Shown in pieces: positions 1-7,500 of a stretch of DNA of 17,781 bases (its first letter is position 1; each line of letters starts with the position of its first letter). The position numbers were made by a program, and so were the translations under genes. The stretch is taken from the NCBI GenBank assembly GCA_027578815.1, contig JANBTH010000419.1, positions 1-17,781 of the forward strand, written 5' to 3'. The DNA comes from Coemansia sp. RSA 1804. Lineage: Eukaryota > Kickxellomycota > Kickxellomycetes > Kickxellales > Kickxellaceae. Under the pieces are notes generated by a model. That model was not told the origin of the DNA. It was given only the letters and a program-made list of their open reading frames with translations, and ran no database searches.

Positions 1-82
1 CAAGGGGTTGCCAAATACCGGCATTTGGCTATCAAAGTGTTCACAGACTCTTAAGCCTTTCTCCACCTGCGTAAGACTGCTC

Positions 83-1636
83 TTATGTGGTGCTATTGCT
101 ACCTTCCTCTTCCTCCTGGACAGATTTGCTGCTCTGCTGCTCAGCCTCGCGTTTCTCGCGTATTCTTCGGCGAAATGCACGGATCTTTGTAATGGCGTTG
201 ATGACGGGCATTATGTCAAAGATGGGTTTCAGAACGTTGTCTAGATCCTCCTGGGTAATAGGGCCGACGACGTGCTTGCAGTTCTCTTCCTCGCTCGGCA
301 GTTCGTAGGCGCCGTCCTGTGTGACCCAGGGATGCTTCCGAATCTCTGGAATCGTGATGCGTGCCTCGGGGTTGCGCTCCAGCATATGTAGCAGCAGGTC
401 CTGAAGCTGTTCGTCATGGGGACCAGGGAAATCCAGTTTGCCCGATGAAATAGAGTCCATGATCTCGATAGTGCTAAAGCCCTTGAAGGGAAGAGTGCCA
501 AACACAAACCCGTACAGACACACGCCTAGCGACCAGATGTCTGCTGCTTCCCCCGATATCTCCTCAACACCCTGGCATAGCTCGGGTGCCATGAATGCAG
601 GCGTTCCAGTCGCTCCCGTCACCTTATTTCCGCCATCGCTGGGCATGACTGACTCGCCAAAATCTGCAACCTTCAGAACGTCGTCATCAGTCAGCAGCAT
701 GTTGTCCGTCTTGATGTCTCTATGTATAATACCATGCTTGTGCAGATATTCCAGCGCAAGAAGCGCATGTGTAAAGTACTTGTGTGCCTTTTCAATAGGA
801 AGCGGGGTTGTCTTTTCGTCAGTAGAGTTGAGCTCCTGCACAGGGCCCTTTTTGCACAGGTCGATAACTATATGTGTTCGGAATAATAGTGTGTTTAGTT
901 GACAATGAGAGGGATTTCACACATTTGTCTGTTGAAGAAAAAGGTTCCAACCCTGGCGGTTTCTCAATCATTTTGGCTATTGGCAGGTCAGAATAATAGA
1001 TCCCGTTCAGGAGCCTTGTGCTTTGTGCATTGTTCTGTGATGCGTGTGGGCTTTTTAGATGGAAAGCACTCTGCAGAAGCCACATAAAAAACAGGATACA
1101 ATCACATGGCTGTGAGTGAGATTGTGGTGCAAGCAAGAAAAAATATTAGGACAACACCTCGGCTGCTTCCAAGAAAGAAAACCCCAGAGATTCTTACCTA
1201 GATACAAAACCTCGCTCTCAGCGTCGTTCAGTACTTCGTAGAGTCTGACAATATTTGGATGCCTAAGCTTCTTTGATATTGCCAACTCAGTCTTTATCAA
1301 GTAAAACGGGTCGGCTTCTTCTTCGCTGTTTTGCCTCTGGAGCATCATGCGTCTGGCAGCAAAGAGCCCTCCGCGACCTGGACGCATAGGCATTCCTCCG
1401 CGACCGCCTTGCATCATGCTCGTCTGCTGTCGTTTGCGTAGGTTTGCCTTGTTGTACTCCTTCATTGCAAACAGCTTCCCAGTCAGTTTATTCTTGACCA
1501 GATGCACAGTGCCAAAAGAGCCATGTCCCAGCTCCTCTGCAATCTCGTAGTCGCCAATGACCGTGGAACCATCGCCGCTTTCGCTCACCTCTGCTGCAAC
1601 ATTGTACTTTACGCTGATATCAGTCACCTTGTACAT
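83..1636 (-). CDS. CaMKK/Ssp1-type serine/threonine protein kinase (two exons)
   Basis: Joining exon 1 (1636-1198) to exon 2 (867-83) gives a 407-residue kinase. All catalytic elements are visible: glycine loop around 37-42, ATP-binding Lys59 in FAMK, alphaC Glu117, HRD at 195-197 with catalytic Asp197, DFG at 215-217 and APE at 240-242. Family marks of Ca2+/calmodulin-dependent kinase kinases are a Gly/Arg/Pro-rich insert between the ATP Lys and alphaC (about 68-106), a KKGPVQEL motif just after the hinge, GTPAFMAPE in the activation segment, and a C-terminal LPSEEEN segment followed by a basic helix, where the family keeps its autoinhibitory region. Such kinases phosphorylate the activation loop of AMPK/Snf1 and related kinases. 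Oddities are T in place of the usual P in HRDIKTDN and a very short N-terminus. The start is the first ATG after an in-frame stop; an upstream exon is not excluded. Family assignment is firm, exact ends less so. Confidence 0.9.
868..1197 (-). other. Intron of the CaMKK-like gene
   Basis: On the minus strand the donor is G|GTAAGA at 1197 and the acceptor is ACATATAG ending at 868. The join is phase 1: the G left by exon 1 plus TT rebuilds a Val codon and restores LYLVIDLCKKGP, the hinge region expected of this family. A CTAAAC sequence about 35 bases before the acceptor could be the branch site. At 330 bases it is much longer than the 63-base intron next door. It contains stops in the kinase frame and no convincing coding exon. 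Confidence 0.88.
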
Positions 1637-2064
1637 CTTTTGGATATACAGAATCTACAACCGCCTGTATTACTAAATAACAATGTTACAAGTAAAACCC
1701 CCTCCGTTTAATAGCCAAAGAGAAAGATAAGGAATTAAATGAATACAGCAAAAGTAGCGTTTTCAAAAGAGCAGAGTAGAAAAAAGAAAATAAATCTGAC
1801 AAAAAAAAAAAGAAAAGTGAAGAAAGGATTTGGTGATGATGTGATCTCCTTTAGCAACCACAATGCCCTTTTTATCTACTCAGTTCGTCAAACACATCTG
1901 CAGCCAGGGTTTTTATAATGCGTACATTGTTAACAGCCACGGCTGGAAAGAAAATGTTCAAGAACAGAAATAAAAAACAGGCAAACCGGGTGGTACAAAC
2001 TTAAGACGCCCCACGCACATGGCGCAAATCGGTGCGTGGACATGTTCTAAGCGTTGAGTTGAGC
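1637..2064. other. Intergenic: kinase upstream region and downstream flank of the small membrane-protein gene
   Basis: This 428-base spacer lies between two minus-strand genes. It is AT-rich, with an 11-base A run at 1801-1811 (poly-T on the transcribed side, about 165 bases before the kinase start) that could act as a nucleosome-excluding promoter tract. It also contains a strong acceptor-like site at 1943 and a short open exon (1942-1872) that may belong to the upstream gene and is listed separately. A TTGTAG at about 1655-1660 could be an acceptor for a 5' UTR intron of the kinase, but I see no matching upstream coding exon. Confidence 0.4.
1872..1942 (-). other. Candidate third exon of the small membrane-protein gene
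   Basis: On the minus strand a polypyrimidine tract ending TTTCTTTCCAG (AG at 1944-1943) precedes an open stretch of 22 codons ending in TAA at 1874-1872. Translated in phase 1 it gives a helix-like tail ending in FDELSR. To be used in this frame it needs a phase-1 donor in the preceding exon. The best match is a non-canonical GC donor, GCAAGT starting at 2087. The strong GT donor at 2068 is phase 2 and would add only three residues before a stop. Short open stretches arise by chance, so this is a hypothesis. Confidence 0.3.
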
Positions 2065-2370
2065 TTACTCGCGCTCAAAGTACTTGCTACTGGCAAGCAG
2101 CGGCTGTGCAAAGTCGACTGCGCGCTCTCCAATCTCTAGATAACTCTTTGCCGCACGATAAACGGTGCTGTTGGGGTCTTTTTTAGTAATGCTACAGAAG
2201 GCATAAAGAGCCACCAAAAAGACAAGCCATAAAGGGTATCGGATAATTCCAATGTTCAATAAATCTTTGGTCTTGCTCTGGCATATCCCATTAGATGTTG
2301 TTTCTGGAAAGACAAATACCCAATGCACGCATACTTACGTTAGACCTGTTGACCGCCGTATACCCGCCAT
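2065..2370 (-). CDS. Small single-pass membrane protein, unidentified (two exons)
   Basis: Exon 1 (2370-2339) starts at an ATG in a good context (purine at -3, G at +4). Joined to exon 2 (2275-2065) it encodes 80 residues: a basic N-terminus, one strongly hydrophobic segment at about 21-40 that could span a membrane, then a hydrophilic amphipathic region rich in Lys, Glu and Ala ending FERE. I do not recognise the family. The spacing of YP, the PNS turn and a later AQPLL faintly recalls perilipin-type lipid-droplet proteins, but the predicted membrane segment does not fit well and I do not assign that. It shares orientation with the kinase downstream and ASA1 upstream. The 3' end is uncertain: the TAA stop lies inside a good donor sequence, and an extra exon may replace the last seven residues (giving about 96 residues) or change the last few. 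Confidence 0.55.
2276..2338 (-). other. 63-base intron in the small membrane-protein gene
   Basis: The donor AC|GTAAGT is at 2338. A CTAAT branch-like sequence lies about 15 bases before a doubled acceptor CAGAG (2280-2276). Splicing at the second AG joins exon 1 in phase 2 to the long frame of exon 2. Splicing at the first AG shifts the frame and meets a TGA within a few codons, unless translation started in a different upstream frame. Confidence 0.6.
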
Positions 2371-2690
2371 TGCTATCGAAATAAGCACTAGATCCAAGCT
2401 GACATGAACAGCTTTGCCGATAGCACCCATTGTTCTGACGAGCCAAGAAGAGATGAAGCAGAAGAAACAAATGAGTATAGAGACAGGATCCCGTATTCGG
2501 CAAGGATTTCAGGATGTATGCTGTCAACTATGTAAAAAAATAGTGCTTGAACCCAGAATATAACAGAAAGCGAAGAAGAGAAGAAAAGGTAGCAATCTTC
2601 TGTGTTATGCATTGTTGACTTTTTTCACTCAGTTTTCTGGACTGGGGGGAGGAAATATTGCTAACAATGCTCAGTCACGGGAATCGCTTC
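2371..2690. other. Intergenic between ASA1 and the small membrane-protein gene
   Basis: A 320-base spacer that must hold the 3' end of the ASA1 transcript and the promoter of the small gene, both on the minus strand. Open frames here are short, hydrophobic and pyrimidine-driven, and do not look like conserved protein. The frame from 2527 runs through the donor at 2338 in phase 0 and could in principle splice to the first AG of the doubled acceptor, giving an alternative N-terminus. I consider that less likely than the start at 2370. Confidence 0.35.
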
Positions 2691-3770
2691 TTATTTATGC
2701 ACTGAGCGAAAATTGGTTGCATCGACATCCCACAGAGAGATTCGCCCGTCCCTGCTTGCAACGGCCAGCCATTGCGGACGCAAGCTCCAGCGCTGCCGAG
2801 CTGCCGGTTCGCTAATATTTGGCGGGCACTCTTTGCCTGGTGTGCTTAGATCAAGCGACGTAAGTGCGGCTCGATGGAAGACCACGTCGACCAAGTGTTC
2901 TAATTCTTTGTTGTATATGTGTGCTGCATAATCCCAGCCAGCAACAGCCACCATGTCTGGATACGAAAAGCACCGGATTTCAGCAGCGCCATAGTTCTTG
3001 AGTGTGGCATGCTGGTCCGCCTTGCAAGAGTCTTTATTATTGACAGGTACACAGCAGATCTTGTTGTCAGCAGCACATGTATACAGTGCCTGATGTTTGC
3101 TGTCATAGTCCATGCTCATTATCGGCTCCTTGTGCGATGTCGTTATACCATGCTTGAGTTTCGCATCGCATCCATCTGCAGATATACACAGCTCAAACCA
3201 CTGGATCAGGGTGCTCTCGTATCCTACATAGAGCGACAAGAGATTCTGGTTGTCGTTGTCGTCATTGGCTTTGCTCAGAGAAAGACACATTGGCGGGTCT
3301 TGACGGGATCCAGACGGCGAGACTGTCTTGTGGCCAATATTAAAAGAAAACTGCCTATCACTGACAATCTCATATATAAACGCATCACCCAGCCCTGCTT
3401 CGCTAAGCGCTACAACCCAGGTCTTGCCATCTATCGAAGAGACAGCAAGCTTGCAAAAGCTCATCGCATCGACATCTATAGACCTTGACAGCTCCAGCTT
3501 TCCTTTAAACTCGTCTGCCTCGAGCTTCCACACGCATAGCTTGTTGTCCCTTCCCTGGCTCACAACGGTGTCAGCGCCCACACCATAAACTGCCAGAATC
3601 GGACCCGTATGCGCCTTGGAAACCATTGCAATCTGTCTTTTCAGAAGCATATTCCAAACAATCAAGTCTCCGTCCTGGTCTCCAGACACCAGGAAGAGAT
3701 CGTCTGAAAAAAACCGTACGCTGTTGACTGCCGCTTGGTGTCGTCTAAACACAAAGTCAGGCTGTGCCAT
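2691..3770 (-). CDS. ASA1: ASTRA-associated WD40 protein Asa1 (GNB1L homologue)
   Basis: An intronless 359-residue frame with a WD40 propeller filling almost the whole chain. Repeats appear at about 9-40 (ending VSGDQDGDLIVWN), 54-81 (SQGRDNKLCVWK), 100-134, 160-192, 213-240, 260-287 (AVAGWDYAAHIY) and 297-348 (SRDGRISLWD). The SQGRDNKLC and GWD motifs and the KEPIMSMDYDS strand match yeast Asa1 and vertebrate GNB1L, which are of similar length. In those systems the protein works with Tel2-Tti1-Tti2 and Rvb1/Rvb2 in maturation of PIKK-family proteins, including Tra1. The start is the first ATG, at the head of the first blade. The C-terminus (SVHK) follows directly after the last blade. There is no signal peptide or membrane segment, so a soluble nuclear or cytosolic protein is expected. 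Confidence 0.88.
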   Translation of the reverse strand: MAQPDFVFRRHQAAVNSVRFFSDDLFLVSGDQDGDLIVWNMLLKRQIAMVSKAHTGPILAVYGVGADTVVSQGRDNKLCVWKLEADEFKGKLELSRSIDVDAMSFCKLAVSSIDGKTWVVALSEAGLGDAFIYEIVSDRQFSFNIGHKTVSPSGSRQDPPMCLSLSKANDDNDNQNLLSLYVGYESTLIQWFELCISADGCDAKLKHGITTSHKEPIMSMDYDSKHQALYTCAADNKICCVPVNNKDSCKADQHATLKNYGAAEIRCFSYPDMVAVAGWDYAAHIYNKELEHLVDVVFHRAALTSLDLSTPGKECPPNISEPAARQRWSLRPQWLAVASRDGRISLWDVDATNFRSVHK

Positions 3771-4509
3771 CTTTTCTTTAGCAAAGACAAGTATTTATAT
3801 CAAAAAGGGACCGATCGTGGCAGACAGTAAAAAAGGAAGAAAGAAGGAAAGACACATTAGCGTACGTTTTGCATCTAGCAGACTACTGCGCTGACATCAC
3901 CCAACAAAGAGCAAATAATAAATTACAGTCTGATTATGGATCAAGGGTACCTGTGGATCAGGAATGGACGCGTATTTTTTTCTCTCTTCGTCTAAAAACA
4001 CCAAGCATCTCAAAAAGTAAATAAAAAAGCAAGTGGTGTCTCTAGTGTTTTATTTTTTCCTTCTATTTGCACAAATCGTTCGTTCTTACCTCTTTCGAGT
4101 TTTTGCTTTCTGCTCTCACACTCACACCTGCTTATTATTTCTGTGCTTGCGCACGTACACATCGTATTTGTACGCTTTTCAACCAAAGTGCGGACGTGTA
4201 CGTGTGCCTATCTCTTGGTGATATTCTGGTCGTTCTCTCAGCTCTTGCTATCCAGAATCAAATCCAGGAAATCGTATTTTATAAATAATAAGGATTCAGC
4301 AATCTTTTACATCCATTTGGCCTGTCCCTCAATTTCGACAGCGATAAAAGGATAATACAGGTATGTGTAAATCCCCAACCAGCTGCTGACTGAGATACGT
4401 TCCAGGAACCAAACAGATTACCTGAAGACCACCACCAGACAAAGATAAATAATACTGAAGCTTGCCTTTTTGGTTTGTTTGTTGATGTGTTGTTAAAGTA
4501 TTTTGTAGC
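3771..4509. promoter_or_regulatory. Divergent intergenic region between ASA1 and NUP192
   Basis: These 739 bases separate the start codons of two genes read away from each other, so they must carry both promoters. The left part is A-rich, with runs such as those near 3826-3850. The 4030-4180 part is strongly pyrimidine-rich on the plus strand, with CT and CA dinucleotide runs. Three overlapping short open frames of hydrophobic character (4033-4355) follow from this composition and are not convincing genes; any with an ATG inside the NUP192 leader could act as upstream open frames. I cannot place a TATA box or a known activator site with confidence. Confidence 0.45.
4361..4508 (+). other. Probable 5' UTR intron of NUP192
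   Basis: A donor ACAG|GTATGT at 4361 and a T-rich tract ending TTTTGTAG at 4508 bracket 148 bases. The acceptor falls one base before the NUP192 ATG at 4510. Stops occur upstream of the donor in the frame that ends there, so the preceding exon is most likely untranslated. A GTTGAT or TTAAAG sequence near the acceptor could be the branch site. Only transcript data would prove it. Confidence 0.42.
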
Positions 4510-7500
4510 ATGGCAAACGCTACTTGGGAGCCGGAAAGGTTTGCGAACCTCTCCAAGCTTCTTGAGGAGAGCCTGGGGCTGACGGATGAGTTGCCGGCGT
4601 TTGAGCAGCTTAAGAAGCAGTTTGAGAAGCTCAAACCAGACATGGCTGCTTTGTTCGAGTATCCAGGGAAAAATCCACAGCATAGGTCTGAACTCGAAAA
4701 GGGCACACCAACCATCAATGGCGAGAAATTCAAGGTCAGCGACGACTTTATCACTGAAGCAAAGAAACTTTCTGATTTTCTCGAGGTCGACGAGGACATC
4801 GCGTCAGCATTGGTGCACAAGGCAGCGCCGTACGAGAAGCGCTACGAGCTTCCTGTGGCCGAGACGGCTGTGCTGCTTTTCTTTTCAGAACGTGAGTCAA
4901 AGCTGATGTGTCTGACTACGCTGTTTGCAGGTGGTGCCAACACCTCTGTCGATGAACCAGTCAGAGCAGCTCTGGAAATGTATACCAGCGAGATCCTTTC
5001 CACCACGCTGAAGGCATCCGGAAAGATGTTCCCTGAGCGCCTTCTCTCCACTATGGGAGTTCTCAAGGAAAAGCAGGACAAAATAGCAGCCTGTCTGAAT
5101 GGCCCAACTGCCGATATTCCTTACCAGCGTGATGTTGTAGAGTTTGTGAACACAAAGCTTGGCGATGAACGCAAGCAGCTTGCAATGCTTTTGTTTGGGA
5201 TTGTTCGCGACTACCAGTTGAATTCCAATGAGCTAATTGCAGTTGTTGAATGGCTTCGCGTCAGCAGCGTAAATGATCCTGCAACCCTGCGCATGGTTGT
5301 CGCTCTGCTTGTTGCCTTGGGCACCGCTGCAGAAGGCACTAACCAGGAGCTTTCAGAGGTTGCAGCCCTAGACAAAATTAGCTACCTGGTCCGCGACAGT
5401 GACTTTCTTGTCAAGCTTAACGCCGAGATTGTTGACAAGCAATGGAACGACGACGGTATGAAGGGCTTTGTATGGCTGCAGTGGACGCTTCTGGCACTAT
5501 TTGGCATGAAGCGCTCGCCTGGATTCGACAGGCTGATTGGTTTTCGTGAGGATCGCGTGGAGAGCATTGCAGAACAGGCCATCAAGATGGGCGCTTACCG
5601 CTTTGCTGTTGATTATCTTCTTGGGTTTCGAATTTCTGACGATCTCGAGTACGATTTGTCGGCAGAGTTTGAGGTTTTGCAGCGACAGCATGAAAACTCT
5701 TCTGCTGAAAAGATAGCTGACAGCTTATCCGAAAACAAGGAAAAGTCCGAGCCTATGCGCTATCCTCACTTTACTGATATTTCTCCCGAATTCCAGTGGC
5801 AAATCGAGCGTACGCTGGAGGACACGCTTTCAACATTTATTGAAAGAATGTCTAGCCTTATTCGGCGCATGCGTTACAGCGAGGAAGACGCCATCTACCA
5901 AGCCCAGCAGGCTGAGCAACAACGCATATTCCAAGAGGAACAACGCCAACAGCAGCAACAGCAGCAGGCCATGCTTCAGGGTGGCTATCGCTATAGCAGA
6001 CCTGTTTCAGGCGCCACAGGCGCACCTGCACCAAGCACGACATCAGCAGTCGAACCGCGTCGTGACACTGAGTGCCTATTCTTGTGGATCACGGTTTTAT
6101 ACTTTGACAAACCCGACGCTGGACTTCGTTTCTGGGGCCAGGGCAATAGCAACCACGTAGAGCTTGACGACCGCCTGTCTGTCTTTATGCGCTGGGGTTC
6201 CGACTGTCGGGAACAAGGCATGATCCGCGGATATTTTAACATGCTCTCGGCACTTGCTTGTGGACCCAAGGCAAGCGTATGCGCACATGAGTTTATGAGT
6301 GCTTCGAGCGGCAGCCTAATGAGCCCTAGTCGCAATCAAATGGCTTCTAACCAGGCACCACTCTGCTCGTGGTCAGCCTTGTTTGGAGCACTGGACTTTT
6401 ACGCCACCAGCCTTAGACAGGATGAGTCTGATCCATTAGCAGAGATCCCTGAAATTCCTGAAGCCGAAATCTCCTTGCTGCGCTCATTTCTGCGTCTTTG
6501 TCGCTCGGTTGTTAGATACTCGATTGTAGCCAGAACTACACTTTATGAGAGTCCCGAGTACAATGCGATTATCACAATGTTCAATCTGCTTGGCTGTGCG
6601 GTTCCTGTCCCGTTGAAGGCAAACCTTATTAATACGATTGCCGCTTTTGGAGAGCTTGATCTTGAGATTCCATATGGCGACGAGGTGCACGCCGATAACG
6701 TCTACCAGGCCATCAACGAGATGGCGCGTCGCTGTTGGATGATGCTAGAGCAGAGCCAAACCCTTCCGACAACGAACAACCTTGATGCCCTGCGTAACTC
6801 CCGTCCTGCAGATGTGCAGCAGGTCCCAATGCCAGACAAAACTCCATCGCGGAGGGTCAATATTGGGCGGGGAGGTTTTAGCAGGCCGCTGCAGAACCGC
6901 GGTGGCATTGTTTACGAGCTGGAAGAGGTAGAAGCAGCAGCAGAGTCCTATCCAGAGGTTCGCGCATTTGTACGTCTTATTTCGTCTCTTATACATCCCT
7001 CAAGTGGTGCTCCAGCGCTGTCAAACATGGACCGCGATCCAGTTCTATATTCACTGCCCTCACCATCGACTCCAACGGACCTTGGTGAGTCGTATCGCGT
7101 TCCTGGAATCAGTCCATATGTTGGGTTTGTGCTGGACAACGTGCTTCTCAAGGCCGACCAACGTGCCTATCGCTTCTCGTCGGAGAAGTGGAGCGTCTAT
7201 GCACTCTCTCTTGATGTAGTGGAGCGCTCACTCGGGACCTTGGATCTGAGTGCATTTATTGCTGATAGTAATGGGCAGAATATCTCTCACTTAAGTTCTA
7301 GCGCCTTCCGCCAAAATGGCGGTTCAGCAGCTGCGCTTCAGCTCATTGTCACACATCCTGGGTTTGAGATTGCAATCCGCATTCTGTGCGGCTCAAGACT
7401 GCTTGACACGCTGCTTCATATCCTTGCCGTTGGTGTGGACACTCTCAACACCTCTACTGGCGACTTGGGCAGATCTATTGAGCAGGCCGTTTTGCGCACG

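Noticed and set aside
819..1136. A 105-codon minus-strand frame spanning the kinase intron
   Set aside because: It overlaps exon 2 in a different frame. The spliced kinase reading is continuous and conserved, so this frame is intron sequence.
1832..1838. GTGATGA, a possible C box of a C/D small nucleolar RNA
   Set aside because: No D box (CTGA) follows at a suitable distance and no terminal stem is visible.
4033..4355. Three overlapping short open frames in the ASA1-NUP192 spacer
   Set aside because: Hydrophobic, Phe/Leu/Cys-rich products of a pyrimidine-rich stretch; none has a codon pattern or motif suggesting a gene.
4892..4930. GTGAGT...TTTGCAG bracket inside NUP192, resembling a 39-base intron
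   Set aside because: It is too short for a typical spliceosomal intron, divisible by three and free of stops, and the 13 codons fit the helical pattern expected at this position.
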